The notes: generated by a model not told the origin, from the sequence alone. A stretch of 64,000 nt of DNA from Spinactinospora alkalitolerans (GCF_013408795.1 NZ_JACCCC010000001.1:1054001-1118000); one strand, 5' to 3'. Positions 7,779 to 16,973 are shown, counted from the first letter of the stretch. Translations and numbers: made by a program.

Positions 7779-8810
7779 ATGAGATTCGAGGTCCTCACCG
7801 AGGGAGTGGGGGAGAGCCTGGAGGCCGAGCCGGACGCGTCCGGACGCCTGATGGCCGCGGTGGAGGCGCCCGTCCTGGGCTGGCGCCGCCGGGCGCACGG
7901 CTGGTGCCGGGGCGACGCCTGCGTCCCCTCCGCCAGGGCGGCGCAGTTGGAGGAGGACGGCCGGATCGACGTGGTCGCGTTCGCGGAGATGCTGGGTGAC
8001 GCGGTCGCCGTCGACATCGGTGCCGGGCTGGTCGCGACCGTGCCGACACCGCCCCCCGGATCGGGGACCGGCGAGGCCCCTGATTTCACCCTCACCGGCC
8101 TCGACGGGGTCCCGTACCGCCTGTCCGACTTCCGGGGCCGCAAGGTCGCGCTGGTCATTTGGGCGTCGTGGTGCGGCTGCCGCTACGACCTCCCGGCCTG
8201 GGAGGCCCGGCACCGCGAGCTCGCCGGGCACGGGTTCACGGTGGTCAGCGTCGCGCTCGACCACGCCCTCGACGACGCCCGGCCGTGGATCGAGGAGGCC
8301 GCCCCCGCCCATCCGGCGCTGGTGGACCTCGACGGCGTGGTCGCCGCCCGCTACGACGTCGTCAACGTGCCCACGGCGGTCTGGATCGACGAGGACGGGC
8401 GCGTCGCCCGCCCGCAGGACACCCAGGTGGCCACCGACCTGTTCCAATCCTTGAACGGGCTCAGCGCCGACGCCTCCCTGGCCGCGCTGCGCCGCTGGGT
8501 GACCCGAGGGGACACCGGGATCGGCGACGAGCGCCGGGGCCTGCGCGTCCCCACGGACCGGGAGCAGCGGGCCCGCGCCCACGCCCGGCTCGCCGTGGCG
8601 CTGGCCGAGCGCGGCGACGCCGACCGCGCGGCCCACCACCGCCGGCGGGCCGCCGAGCTCGCTCCGCGCGACGTGGCGATCCGCCGCGGCCTGATGGGCC
8701 TGCTCGGCGAGGATCCGTTCGGCGAGGCCTACTTCGCGCTCCGCGACGAGCTGACCGCCGCGGGCGTGCCCATCTACCGGCCCCTCGGGGCGGACACGGC
8801 GGATGCCTGA
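7779..8810 (+). CDS. Thioredoxin-fold (TlpA/peroxiredoxin-like) protein with C-terminal helical tail
   Basis: A 343-aa protein without a signal peptide. Residues 1-100 are an undefined N-terminal region, and residues about 103-240 are a thioredoxin/AhpC-TSA fold starting at APDFTLTGLDG. The active site reads WASWCGCR, so the cysteines C132 and C134 form CxC instead of the usual CxxC. The cis-proline segment NVPTAVWIDEDG is present. Residues about 265-330 are helical and TPR-like (RARAHARLAVALAERGD). GGAGG precedes the ATG. The divergent MerR gene and its palindromic operator suggest regulated expression. The reaction is unknown; a thiol oxidoreductase is likely. Confidence 0.7.
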   Translation: MRFEVLTEGVGESLEAEPDASGRLMAAVEAPVLGWRRRAHGWCRGDACVPSARAAQLEEDGRIDVVAFAEMLGDAVAVDIGAGLVATVPTPPPGSGTGEAPDFTLTGLDGVPYRLSDFRGRKVALVIWASWCGCRYDLPAWEARHRELAGHGFTVVSVALDHALDDARPWIEEAAPAHPALVDLDGVVAARYDVVNVPTAVWIDEDGRVARPQDTQVATDLFQSLNGLSADASLAALRRWVTRGDTGIGDERRGLRVPTDREQRARAHARLAVALAERGDADRAAHHRRRAAELAPRDVAIRRGLMGLLGEDPFGEAYFALRDELTAAGVPIYRPLGADTADA

Positions 8811-9015
8811 CATGGCGGAGATCCACGGTGAGCGGATGACGACGGCGCCGCCCTCGGCGTCCGCCCGGTCACCCGGCACACCCGTTCGGCGGCCGACCGG
8901 CTGCGGCGCGGAGCCGCGATGTGACCGCCTCGGCGCCGTGCCATTGGAGCACACTCATCGAGCCTTGACCGCTGGTTCGCGGGTCGGGCTGGGATTTCCA
9001 GGGCTCGGACCTGCT

Positions 9016-9051
9016 GTGCCGCCGGCGCTGCGCGCACTGCGACAGCCGACC
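9016..9051 (-). repeat. 36-bp dispersed intergenic repeat, copy B
   Basis: A minus-strand copy of the family (see 2060-2095). Downstream on the plus strand the sequence CTGTGCGAACCCGACCG resembles the segment following copy D near 39893. It lies in the 413-bp gap 8811-9223 between two same-strand genes; nothing else is recognisable in that gap. Confidence 0.8.
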
Positions 9052-9223
9052 CCCTGTGCGAACCCGACCGTCGAACATCAGTCAGGCCGCGAAGTGGCGT
9101 TCGCTGAGAAAGGCGGGACCTGCTCGGGAACGCTTGTCTTCACTGGGCGAAACCCCTGACGGGTGTCGGAGCGTCTCCCGGTGGGGATGGGGTGGTTCAG
9201 GGTCGCCGACATCGGGAGCGCAC

Positions 9224-10333
9224 ATGGGACGCCGTGCAGGGATCGCCGCCGCCGGGGTGATCGTGGTGCTCACGGCGGCGTGTTCGGGAGCGCCGGAGGG
9301 GACCGGCGGGCCCGCATCGCGGAACGGGACGGGGGAGGAGACCGCGCGCATGGTCCCGCCCGGCGAACCCGCCGACGTCGCCACCGGCCTGGAGGTCCCC
9401 TGGGCGATCGGCTTCCTGCCCGACGGCTCGGCGCTGGTGACCGAGCGCGACTCTGCCCGCGTGCTGCGGGTGCGGCCCGACGGCACGACCAGCGAGGCCG
9501 GAGAGGTCGAGGGCGTCTCGCCGGGCAGTGAGGGCGGGCTGCTGGGGCTGGCGGTGTCGCCGGAGTTCGCCGAGGACTCCCACGTCTACGTCTACTACAC
9601 CTCCGACTCCGGCAACCGGATCGCCCGCATGACCTACGACGCCGAGGACGGCCTTGGTGAGCAGGAGGTCCTGGTCGACGGCATCCCGGTCGCGCAGTTC
9701 CACAACGGCGGCCGGATCAGGTTCGGCCCCGACGGGATGCTCTACGCCGGCACCGGCGACGCCGGCGACGGCTCCCTGGCGCAGGACACCGATTCGCTCG
9801 CCGGCAAGATCCTGCGGATGACGCCGGAGGGCGAGCCCGCGGAGGGCAACCCGTTCGGAAACCTGGTCCTCAGCTACGGCCACCGCAACGTCCAGGGTCT
9901 GGCCTGGGACGAGGACGGCATGATGTTCGGCGTCGAGTTCGGCCAGAACACCTATGACGAGGTCAACGTGATCGAGCCGGGCGGCAACTACGGCTGGCCC
10001 GAGGTCGAGGGGGTCGGCGACCGGGAGGAGTACATCGACCCCGTGGTCACCTGGACCCCGGAGGAGGCCTCGCCCAGCGGGGCGGCCGTCGCGGGCGGGT
10101 CCCTGTGGGTGGCCGCGCTGCGCGGCGAGCGCCTGTGGCGGGTGCCGCTGAGCGGCGACGACGATCCGGTGCTGGAGCCGGAGCAGCTCTACGTCGGGGA
10201 GTACGGCCGGCTGCGCGCCGTCGCCGCCACGCCGGACGGCGAGGAGATCTGGGTGAGCACCAGCAACCGCGACGGCCGCGGCTCGCCCGGGGAGGGTGAC
10301 GACCGCATCCTGAGCATCCCCCTGGAGGGGTGA
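9224..10333 (+). CDS. PQQ-dependent sugar dehydrogenase-like lipoprotein
   Basis: A 369-aa predicted lipoprotein with a lipobox ending at C20 (VVLTAAC). The mature part is a six-bladed beta-propeller of the soluble glucose dehydrogenase/aldose sugar dehydrogenase (GSDH) family. Visible hallmarks are VPWAIGFLPDGSALVTER, EGGLLGLAVSPEF, the HNGGRIRFGPDGMLYAGTGD strand with the catalytic-type histidine, YGHRNVQGLAWD, and NYGWPEVEG. The family oxidises sugars using PQQ and calcium, although many actinobacterial members have no known substrate. GGGAG precedes the ATG. It is convergent with ndgR. Confidence 0.82.
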   Translation: MGRRAGIAAAGVIVVLTAACSGAPEGTGGPASRNGTGEETARMVPPGEPADVATGLEVPWAIGFLPDGSALVTERDSARVLRVRPDGTTSEAGEVEGVSPGSEGGLLGLAVSPEFAEDSHVYVYYTSDSGNRIARMTYDAEDGLGEQEVLVDGIPVAQFHNGGRIRFGPDGMLYAGTGDAGDGSLAQDTDSLAGKILRMTPEGEPAEGNPFGNLVLSYGHRNVQGLAWDEDGMMFGVEFGQNTYDEVNVIEPGGNYGWPEVEGVGDREEYIDPVVTWTPEEASPSGAAVAGGSLWVAALRGERLWRVPLSGDDDPVLEPEQLYVGEYGRLRAVAATPDGEEIWVSTSNRDGRGSPGEGDDRILSIPLEG

Positions 10334-10366
10334 GGCCGGGCGCGAGCGGCACTCCCTGACGGGGGG

Positions 10367-11104
10367 CTATCGCCCGTTCGGCTCGTGGTTGTGCAGGGCC
10401 TCGCTGATCTTCTCCGCCGCCGAGGTCACGGCCTGGGCGTGCAGGCGGCCGGGGGAGCGGGTCAGGCGTTCGATCGGCCCGGACACCGAGACCGCGGCGA
10501 TCACGCGTCCGCCCGGTCCGGAGATCGGGGCCGAGACCGAGGCGACGCCCTGCTCGCGTTCGCCGACGCTCTGCGACCAGCGCCGCCGCCGGACCTGGGC
10601 CAGCGTGGCGGCGGTGAAGTGGGCGCCACGCAGGGCCTTGCGGATGCGGTCGGAGTCCTCCCAGGCCACGAGGACCTGCGCGGCCGAGCCGGCGTTCATC
10701 GGCAGTTCGCTGCCCACGGGAACGGTGTCGCGCAGTCCGCTGGTGCGCTCGGCCGCGGCCACGCACACCCGCGCGTCGCCCTGGCGGCGGTAGAGCTGGG
10801 CGCTCTCGCCGGTCAGGTCGCGCAGTTGGATGAGGACGGGGTTGGCGGCCGCCAGCAGCCGGTCCTCTCCGGTGGCGATGGACAGCTCTCCGAGCCGGGG
10901 ACCGAGGACGAAGCGTCCCTGGCTGTCCCGGGTGACCATGCGGTGCCGTTCGAGCGCGACCGCCAATCGGTGCGCCGTGGGCCGTGCCAGGCCGGTGATC
11001 TGTACGAGCTGAGCCAGTGAAGCGGGCCCGGATTCCAGCGCGTCGAGCACGGACATTGTCTTGTCCAGCACACCTACGCCGCTGGATGGGCTAGAGTTGT
11101 CCAT
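10367..11104 (-). CDS. ndgR: IclR family regulator NdgR
   Basis: A 245-aa IclR-type repressor/activator. In Streptomyces, NdgR/AreB controls leuCD and other branched-chain and sulfur amino acid genes. The N-terminal winged helix ([41 protein letters not shown]) is followed by an IclR effector domain. I chose ATG 11104 (MDNSSPSSG) over an upstream GTG at 11155 because it matches known NdgR starts. It is divergent from leuC, as in Streptomyces, and the operator candidate at 11119-11136 lies 15 bp from this start, consistent with autoregulation. Confidence 0.9.
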   Translation of the reverse strand: MDNSSPSSGVGVLDKTMSVLDALESGPASLAQLVQITGLARPTAHRLAVALERHRMVTRDSQGRFVLGPRLGELSIATGEDRLLAAANPVLIQLRDLTGESAQLYRRQGDARVCVAAAERTSGLRDTVPVGSELPMNAGSAAQVLVAWEDSDRIRKALRGAHFTAATLAQVRRRRWSQSVGEREQGVASVSAPISGPGGRVIAAVSVSGPIERLTRSPGRLHAQAVTSAAEKISEALHNHEPNGR

Positions 11105-11118
11105 GGCTTGATATTGCC

Positions 11119-11136
11119 GTCTCGCTATTTGGAAAG
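11119..11136. promoter_or_regulatory. NdgR operator candidate in the ndgR/leuC divergent region
   Basis: GTCTCGCTATTTGGAAAG lies between the divergent starts of ndgR (11104) and leuC (11260). It agrees with the cimA palindrome at 51-67 at GTCnCnCTAnnTGnnA. The remainder of this 155-bp region includes GACGC/GCGTC around the leuC Shine-Dalgarno (11240-11255), which would place GAGGAG in a hairpin loop. Confidence 0.45.
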
Positions 11137-11259
11137 CAAGTTCGCCCGCACGCACGGGCGCGACTCGCGCCGGAGGAACGTTCGCGCACCGCCACCAGCG
11201 GCGGAGCGCGGTGGCGAGAAGCTCCGAGGAAACCGTCGAGACGCGAGGAGGCGTCGCAC

Positions 11260-12657
11260 ATGGCTCGCACGATGGCCGAGAAGGTCTGGGAGGAGCACGT
11301 CGTCCGACGTGCCGAGGGAGAGCCCGACCTGCTCTACATCGACCTGCACCTCGTGCACGAGGTGACCAGTCCCCAGGCGTTCGAGGGACTGCGGCTCGCC
11401 GACCGGAGCGTGCGCCGCCCCGACCTCACGATCGCGACCGAGGACCACAACGTCCCCACCGAGAACATCCTGCTGCCGATCGCCGACCCGGTGTCGCGCA
11501 CCCAGATCGACACGCTGCGCAAGAACGCCTCGGACTTCGGTGTCCGCCTGCACCCGATGGGCGACATCGAGCAGGGCATCGTGCACGTGGTCGGCCCGCA
11601 ACTGGGCCTCACCCAGCCCGGCATGACCGTCGTCTGCGGCGACAGCCACACCAGCACCCACGGCGCGTTCGGCGCCCTGGCGTTCGGCATCGGCACCAGC
11701 CAGGTCGAGCACGTCCTGGCCACGCAGACGCTGCCCATGTCGCCGTTCAAGACCATGGCGGTCACCGTCAACGGGACCCTGAAGGAGGGGGTGACCTCCA
11801 AGGACATCATCCTTGCCGTCATCGCCAAGATCGGCACCGGCGGCGGTCAGGGCTACGTCATCGAGTACCGCGGCGAGGCCGTCCGGTCGCTGTCGATGGA
11901 GGCCCGGATGACGATCTGCAACATGTCGATCGAGGCGGGCGCCAGGGCCGGGATGATCGCCCCGGACGAGACCACGTTCGACTACATCAAGGGGCGCCCG
12001 CACGCTCCCGCCGGCGCCGAATGGGACGCCGCCGTGGAGCACTGGAGGAGCCTGCGCACCGACGACGGCGCCGTCTTCGACACCGAGGTCGTGCTCGAGG
12101 CCGACGAGATCAGCCCGTTCGTCACCTGGGGCACCAACCCCGGCCAGGGCGCGCCGCTGGACACCGCCGTGCCCGACCCGGCCGACTTCGCCGACCCCGG
12201 TGCCCGCGCCGCGGCCGAGAAGGCGCTGGCCTACATGGACCTCCGCCCCGGCACGCCGCTGCGCGAGGTCAGGGTCGACACCGTGTTCCTGGGTTCCTGC
12301 ACCAACGGCCGCATGGAGGACCTGCGCGCCGCCGCCGAGATCATCAGGGGCAGGAGGGTCGCCGACGGCGTCCGCATGCTGGTGGTGCCCGGCTCCATGC
12401 GGGTCAAGGAGCAGGCCGCGGCCGAAGGGCTGGACGAGCTCTTCAAGGCCGCCGGTGCCGAGTGGCGCGAGGCCGGCTGCTCGATGTGCCTGGGCATGAA
12501 CCCCGACCAGCTCGAGCCGGGTGAGCGCAGCGCCTCGACCTCCAACCGCAACTTCGAGGGCCGGCAGGGCAAGGGCGGCCGGACCCACCTGGTGTCGCCG
12601 CTGGTCGCCGCCGCGACGGCCGTCCGGGGCACCCTGTCCTCACCCGCGGACCTGTAG
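11260..12657 (+). CDS. leuC: 3-isopropylmalate dehydratase large subunit
   Basis: A 465-aa aconitase-family protein that, with LeuD, isomerises 2- to 3-isopropylmalate in leucine synthesis. The [4Fe-4S] ligands are visible: C347 (SCTNGR), C407 and C410 (AGCSMCLG). The substrate-binding [12 protein letters not shown] motif is present. GAGGAGG precedes the ATG at a 9-10 bp spacing. It is followed 37 bp later by leuD, so the two form an operon. Divergent ndgR and the shared operator suggest NdgR control. Confidence 0.96.
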   Translation: MARTMAEKVWEEHVVRRAEGEPDLLYIDLHLVHEVTSPQAFEGLRLADRSVRRPDLTIATEDHNVPTENILLPIADPVSRTQIDTLRKNASDFGVRLHPMGDIEQGIVHVVGPQLGLTQPGMTVVCGDSHTSTHGAFGALAFGIGTSQVEHVLATQTLPMSPFKTMAVTVNGTLKEGVTSKDIILAVIAKIGTGGGQGYVIEYRGEAVRSLSMEARMTICNMSIEAGARAGMIAPDETTFDYIKGRPHAPAGAEWDAAVEHWRSLRTDDGAVFDTEVVLEADEISPFVTWGTNPGQGAPLDTAVPDPADFADPGARAAAEKALAYMDLRPGTPLREVRVDTVFLGSCTNGRMEDLRAAAEIIRGRRVADGVRMLVVPGSMRVKEQAAAEGLDELFKAAGAEWREAGCSMCLGMNPDQLEPGERSASTSNRNFEGRQGKGGRTHLVSPLVAAATAVRGTLSSPADL

Positions 12658-12694
12658 CCGAGAAGCCAGCCGACGTATCTAGGGAATAGCCGAC

Positions 12695-13285
12695 ATGGAG
12701 AAGTTCACCGTCCACACCGGCCGCGCCGTGCCGCTGCGCTACAGCAACGTGGACACCGACCAGATCATCCCCGCCGTCTACCTCAAGCGGGTCAGCCGCA
12801 CCGGTTTCGAGGACGGGCTGTTCGCCGCGTGGCGGGCCAACGACCCCGAGTTCGTGCTGAACAAGCCGGAGTTCAAGGACGGCAGCGTGCTGATCGCCGG
12901 TACCGACTTCGGCACCGGCTCCTCGCGCGAGCACGCGGTGTGGGCCCTGCAGAATTACGGCTTCAAGGCCGTGCTGGCGCCGCGCTTCGCCGACATCTTC
13001 CGCGGCAACTCGCTCAAGGGCGGCCTGCTGACGGTCGTGCTGCCGCCGGAGGTCATCGAGCGGCTCTGGGAGGCGGTCGAGGCCGACCCCGCGACGGAGG
13101 TCACGGTCGACCTCGAGGCGCGCGAGGTGCGGGCCCCCGGCGTCGCCGAGCCGTTCGAACTGGACGACTACACCCGCTGGCGGCTGATGGAGGGGTTGGA
13201 CGACATCGACCTGACGCTGCGCCACACCGACGCCATTTCCGACTACGAAACGCGCCGCAAGCCGTGGCTCCCGGTGACCCAGTAG
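12695..13285 (+). CDS. leuD: 3-isopropylmalate dehydratase small subunit
   Basis: A 196-aa small (swivelling) subunit of isopropylmalate isomerase. It opens with the typical [21 protein letters not shown] and has the [13 protein letters not shown] loop at about residues 68-80, which positions substrate over the LeuC iron-sulfur cluster. Length is normal for the family. It sits in the leuCD operon. Confidence 0.96.
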   Translation: MEKFTVHTGRAVPLRYSNVDTDQIIPAVYLKRVSRTGFEDGLFAAWRANDPEFVLNKPEFKDGSVLIAGTDFGTGSSREHAVWALQNYGFKAVLAPRFADIFRGNSLKGGLLTVVLPPEVIERLWEAVEADPATEVTVDLEAREVRAPGVAEPFELDDYTRWRLMEGLDDIDLTLRHTDAISDYETRRKPWLPVTQ

Positions 13286-13326
13286 AGCCGGGGAGCGGCC
13301 GCGCGGACGGAGGGCCGGACGCGGAG

Positions 13327-13779
13327 ATGTGCGGGGAGACCGAGCTGGAATCCAACGCCGACGCGAACGCGAGCGAGTGCGCGGAGTCGGCGGTGCCGAT
13401 GGCCGGAGGCCGGACCGCGTCGGCGGCGGAGGAAGCGAGGAGCGTGAGCGCGAAATCCAACGCCGACGCGAACGCGAGCGAGTGCGCGGAGTCGGCGGTG
13501 CCGATGGCCGGAGGCCGGACCGCGTCGGCGGCGGAGGAAGCGAGGAGCGTGAGCGCGAAATCCAACGCCGACGCGGAATTTTACCTTGATTTGGCACGGC
13601 GGTTGCGGGACGCGCATCGCCGTGCCAACGCCCTCCCCGAAGGTGTCCGGATTCCGGTAATTCGTAGGCTTTTGACGGTTACAGAAGGGGTCAAAAGGGA
13701 TCCCGTGCGCGCGTCGGAGCGGCTCGACAAGATGCTCGCAGAGCTTCCTCCGCAGGTCGATCCCCCTCCGACACGCTGA
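13327..13779 (+). CDS. Small conserved-type protein with a tandem-repeat N-terminal half
   Basis: A 150-aa reading frame starting at ATG 13327 (alternative starts are possible). The C-terminal 70 residues (about 78-150) are helical and charged (FYLDLARRLRDAHRRANALP, then RIPVIRRLLTVTEGVKRDPVRASERLDKML) and look like a real small protein; I recall similar unnamed proteins next to HU genes in actinobacteria. The N-terminal half is encoded by two full 105-bp tandem repeats (35 codons each, SNADANASECAESAV...) plus 15 bp of a third. The repeat may be a late expansion or an intergenic repeat that entered the frame. Function unknown. Confidence 0.55.
   Translation: MCGETELESNADANASECAESAVPMAGGRTASAAEEARSVSAKSNADANASECAESAVPMAGGRTASAAEEARSVSAKSNADAEFYLDLARRLRDAHRRANALPEGVRIPVIRRLLTVTEGVKRDPVRASERLDKMLAELPPQVDPPPTR
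13351..13575 (+). repeat. 105-bp tandem repeat (2.1 copies) upstream of the HU gene
   Basis: Copies begin at 13351, 13456 and (15 bp only) 13561, with an exact 105-bp period. The two full copies appear identical. The unit starts TCCAACGCCGACGCGAACG and ends with GTGAGCGCGAAA. Because 105 is divisible by three it keeps the reading frame. Identity between copies points to recent duplication and possible copy-number variation between strains. Confidence 0.93.
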
Positions 13780-13857
13780 ATTTCCAGGCGTTTGTATTTG
13801 TGTAGGGCCCCTGGTGTCCCCTAATTTCGAGCGAGCAAGGGGGAACCGGAGGAACCA

Positions 13858-14142
13858 ATGAACAAGCGTGACCTGATTGACGCGATCTCCGACCGGTTGG
13901 GGGACAAGAAAACCGCCACCGAGGCAGTGAACGCCGTGTTGGAGACCATTCAGCAGACCGTTGCCAAGGGCGACAAGGTGGCCATCACCGGATTCGGTGT
14001 CTTCGAGAAGTCCGAGCGCGCGCCCCGCACGGCTCGCAACCCCGCCACCGGGGCGGCGATCGACGTCCCGGCCAGCTTCGTACCGAAGTTCCGGCCCGGT
14101 TCGGACTTCAAGGCCCTGGTGAACGGCGAGAAGACGAAGTAG
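13858..14142 (+). CDS. hup: HU family nucleoid-associated protein
   Basis: A 94-aa DNA-bending protein with the complete HU fold: MNKRDLIDAISDRLGDKKTATEAVNAVL helices, the GFGVFEKSERAPRTARNPATG arm and FRPGSDFK. It is the short form without a lysine/alanine-rich tail. In Streptomyces the HU gene at this leuD-linked position (hupS) encodes a long-tailed protein, so the short form here is notable. GGAGG precedes the ATG. A hairpin at 14177-14212 follows. Confidence 0.93.
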   Translation: MNKRDLIDAISDRLGDKKTATEAVNAVLETIQQTVAKGDKVAITGFGVFEKSERAPRTARNPATGAAIDVPASFVPKFRPGSDFKALVNGEKTK

Positions 14143-14176
14143 CGCCCGACCGCTTTCGACCACGCACAACCGCACA

Positions 14177-14212
14177 CGCTGCCCGGGTCCTCTCATGGGG
14201 GTCCGGGCAGCG
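14177..14212. terminator. Convergent hairpin between hup and cofC
   Basis: CGCTGCCCGG and CCGGGCAGCG form a 10-bp stem around a 16-base loop, between the 3' ends of convergent hup and cofC. There is no T-tract, so it may serve as a bidirectional terminator. Confidence 0.55.
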
Positions 14213-14229
14213 GCGCACGCGCACGCGGG

Positions 14230-14877
14230 TCACAGCCCCAGCTTGGCGACCACCTTGGCGGTGTGCGGGCCGACCCCGAGGGCCGCGGCCTCGCGCAGGT
14301 CGGCCGGGGTGTCGACGTCGCGCCGGACCGTGGGGACGTCGTCGAGCCCGATCTCCGCCGCTCCACCCGCGCGGTGCCGGCGGCGCGAGGCCCCCTCGAA
14401 CGCCGGGGTGAACGCCGCACCGGGGCCCGCTGCGTACGCGGTGGTGCCGATGCCCGGGGTGTCGGAGAGGAACGCCTGCCCGTGCGGCCGCGCGGCCGCC
14501 AGCACCCGGTTCAGCTCACCGGGCCGCAGCGCCGGGAGGTCCGCGGACAGCGCGCACACGCCCGTCCCGGGCCGCAGGGTCAGCGCCTCGGCCGCGCCGT
14601 GCACCAGGGCGGGGTTGAGGCCGGCGCCCGGTTCGTCGGTGACGACGTGCGCGCCCAGGTCGCGCAGTGCCGAGGCGGCGAGGGGGTCATCGGTGACGAC
14701 GATCACCTCGGCCGCGCCCGGGCAGCTCACCGCGGCCATCACGGTGTCGGCGGCGACGGCCAGGGCGAGTTCCTCCCGGTGGACCCCGGCGAACTCGGCG
14801 AGCCGGGACTTCGCCGCGGTCAGCCGCTTCACCGGGATCACCAGCGACCACCGCGGGTCCGCCTCGGCTGTGGTCAC
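14230..14877 (-). CDS. cofC: 2-phospho-L-lactate/phosphoenolpyruvate guanylyltransferase
   Basis: A 215-aa nucleotidyltransferase of coenzyme F420 synthesis (CofC/FbiD). It makes the GDP-activated three-carbon acid that is joined to the deazaflavin Fo. The N-terminal LVIPVKRLTAAKSRL, the VTDDPLAASAL segment and SADLPALRPGEL match the family. The start is taken at GTG 14877, with GAGGG six bases upstream; GTG 14883 and an ORF to 14982 are alternatives. It is convergent with hup. Whether the substrate is phospholactate or PEP cannot be decided here. Confidence 0.85.
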   Translation of the reverse strand: MTTAEADPRWSLVIPVKRLTAAKSRLAEFAGVHREELALAVAADTVMAAVSCPGAAEVIVVTDDPLAASALRDLGAHVVTDEPGAGLNPALVHGAAEALTLRPGTGVCALSADLPALRPGELNRVLAAARPHGQAFLSDTPGIGTTAYAAGPGAAFTPAFEGASRRRHRAGGAAEIGLDDVPTVRRDVDTPADLREAAALGVGPHTAKVVAKLGL

Positions 14878-15097
14878 TGACACCCCTCGACTCGACTCCA
14901 CCGGCCGGTAGAAGAGAGAGTACGTCCCGGCGGCTCCGTCGCACCGCACCTTCCGGACCACCGACCGGCCTCGGTCCCGCACCGCGGGGACTGCCTAAAC
15001 TGGAGCGGTTGCGCGCGGCCGGGTATTCCCGCGCGGTTATGCTGCACGCCATCGGCACGCGGGGCCGCGCTGCCGGGGCCGAACGAAGGAGTCCGCC

Positions 15098-15871
15098 GTG
15101 AAACGCCGGGAATCACGATGGGTGAAGGCGATCGTCGTCGCCGTCGTCCGCCCGATCATGTCGGCCGTCACCAAGCGCGAGTGGCGGGGCCAGGAGAACA
15201 TCCCGCGCGAGGGCGGCGTGATCATCGCCGCCAACCACCTGTCGATGTCGGATCCGCTGACGATCGCGCACTACCTCTACGTCGCCGGCCGCCGCTGGCC
15301 CACGTTCACCGCGAAGGAGGGGGTTTTCCGCATCCCCGTCGTCGGCGGCGTGGCCCGCTCGACCGGCCAGATCCCCGTGTACCGGGGCAGCAGCGACGCG
15401 GTGAAGGCGCTGAAGGAGGCGGAGAAGGCGCTGGCCGAGGACGGGGCCTCGGTCATCTTCTACCCCGAGGGCACCTGCACCCGCGATCCCGAGCTGTGGC
15501 CGATGGTCGCCAAGACCGGGGTCGCCCGGATCGCGCTGACCACCGGCGTCCCGGTCATCCCGCTGGCGCACTGGGGGGAGCAGCACCTCCTGCCCTACGG
15601 CACGGCCAGGCTGCGCGTCTTCCCGCGCAAGCGGGTCCAGATCCTGGCGGGGCCGCCGGTGGACCTGAGCAAGTACCGCGACCGGCCGCTGACCGCGACC
15701 ACGCTGCGCGAGGCCACCGCCGACATCATGCGCTCCGTCACCGGCCTCCAGGCCGAGCTGCGCGGGGAGGAGCCGCCCGCTCAGCCCTTCGACCCCAAGA
15801 AGGCGCGGCAGCAGAAGTCGGCCGCCGCGGAGGGCGCGAACAACGGCGACGACGGCGCCCCCCGGACCTGA
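15098..15871 (+). CDS. plsC: 1-acyl-sn-glycerol-3-phosphate acyltransferase
   Basis: A 257-aa membrane-associated PlsC-family acyltransferase of phospholipid synthesis. The catalytic NHLSMSD (HX4D) motif is at about residues 46-52, and the FYPEGTCTRD motif at about 124-133 matches the family's EGTR block. The GTG start at 15098 has GAAGGAG upstream. The C-terminus (last 40 residues) is polar and lysine-rich. The next gene, gpsA, supplies the glycerol-3-phosphate backbone, so the pair forms a phospholipid unit. Confidence 0.87.
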   Translation: MKRRESRWVKAIVVAVVRPIMSAVTKREWRGQENIPREGGVIIAANHLSMSDPLTIAHYLYVAGRRWPTFTAKEGVFRIPVVGGVARSTGQIPVYRGSSDAVKALKEAEKALAEDGASVIFYPEGTCTRDPELWPMVAKTGVARIALTTGVPVIPLAHWGEQHLLPYGTARLRVFPRKRVQILAGPPVDLSKYRDRPLTATTLREATADIMRSVTGLQAELRGEEPPAQPFDPKKARQQKSAAAEGANNGDDGAPRT

Positions 15872-15962
15872 ACGGATCCCGACCGACGACAGCCGGGCGG
15901 GAACGGGGCGCGTCCGGCCGCGGCCGGCCCCGGACCTCCCGCCGGCGGCAGAGAGGAATGAC

Positions 15963-16973
15963 ATGACCAAGGTGGCGGTGCTGGGCAGCGGCTCATGGGG
16001 GACCGCGTTCGCGAACGTGGTGGCCGACGCCGGTGTCGCCGAGGTGGTGCTGTGGGGCAGGCGCGCCGAGGTGGTCGACGCGATCGGCCGGCGGCACGAG
16101 AACCCCGACTACTTCCCCGACGTCGGGTTGAACCCCGCGCTCTCGGCCACGACCGACGCGGACAAGGCGCTGGACTCCGCGGAGTTCGTGGTGATCGCGG
16201 TGCCGTCGCAGACGCTGCGCGCCAACCTCGAGGCGTGGCGGGCCGCCGTTCCCCGCGACGCGGTCATCGTGAGCCTGATGAAGGGCATCGAGCTGGGCAC
16301 GTCCCGCCGGATGAGCGAGGTCATCGCCGAGGCGCTGGAGCTGCCCGCCGAGCAGGTCGCTGTGGTCTCCGGGCCGAATCTGGCGCGCGAGATCGCCGAG
16401 CGCCAGCCGGCGACGGCGGTGGTGGCGTGCGCACACGAACCGACGGCGGTGCGGCTGCAGCACATCTGCAAGTCCGCCTACTTCCGGCCCTACACCAACA
16501 CCGACGTCGTGGGCGCCGAACTGGGCGGCGCGGTGAAGAACGTCATCGCGCTGGCCGTGGGCGTGGCCGTCGGGATGGGGTTCGGCGACAACGCCAAGGC
16601 CTCGCTGATCACGCGCGGACTGGCCGAGACGGTCCGGCTCGCCGTGAGCCTGGGGGCCGACGAGCACACGCTCGCCGGACTGGCCGGGATGGGCGATCTG
16701 GTGGCGACGTGCAGCTCGCCGCTGTCGCGCAACCGCACGTTCGGCGAGAAGCTGGGCTCTGGCATGACGCTGGAGGAGGTCATCGCCGAGACCCGGCAGA
16801 CGGCCGAAGGGGTGAAGTCCTCGGAGTCGATCCTGGCACTGGCCAGGGCCAACGGGGTGGACATGCCGATCACCGAGGCCGTGGTGGCGATGATGCACCA
16901 CGACCTGCCCCCGGCGCAGGCGCTGCTGGCCTTCATGTCCCGCAGCGCCAAGCCCGAGCGCTACGGGATGTAG
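15963..16973 (+). CDS. gpsA: Glycerol-3-phosphate dehydrogenase [NAD(P)+]
   Basis: A 336-aa cytosolic enzyme reducing dihydroxyacetone phosphate to sn-glycerol 3-phosphate. The Rossmann motif GSGSWGTA begins at residue 8. SGPNLAREIAERQPATAVVA and the catalytic lysine K192 (GGAVKNVIALAVG) are present, as are the substrate-binding MGDLVATCSSPLSRNRTFG residues. GAGGAATGAC surrounds the start. It lies 91 bp after plsC and probably shares its transcript. Confidence 0.96.
   Translation: MTKVAVLGSGSWGTAFANVVADAGVAEVVLWGRRAEVVDAIGRRHENPDYFPDVGLNPALSATTDADKALDSAEFVVIAVPSQTLRANLEAWRAAVPRDAVIVSLMKGIELGTSRRMSEVIAEALELPAEQVAVVSGPNLAREIAERQPATAVVACAHEPTAVRLQHICKSAYFRPYTNTDVVGAELGGAVKNVIALAVGVAVGMGFGDNAKASLITRGLAETVRLAVSLGADEHTLAGLAGMGDLVATCSSPLSRNRTFGEKLGSGMTLEEVIAETRQTAEGVKSSESILALARANGVDMPITEAVVAMMHHDLPPAQALLAFMSRSAKPERYGM

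Noticed and set aside
13351-13575. 105-bp repeat taken as a CRISPR or att-site array
   Set aside because: Units are contiguous with no spacers, and the period keeps an open frame. It is a tandem duplication.
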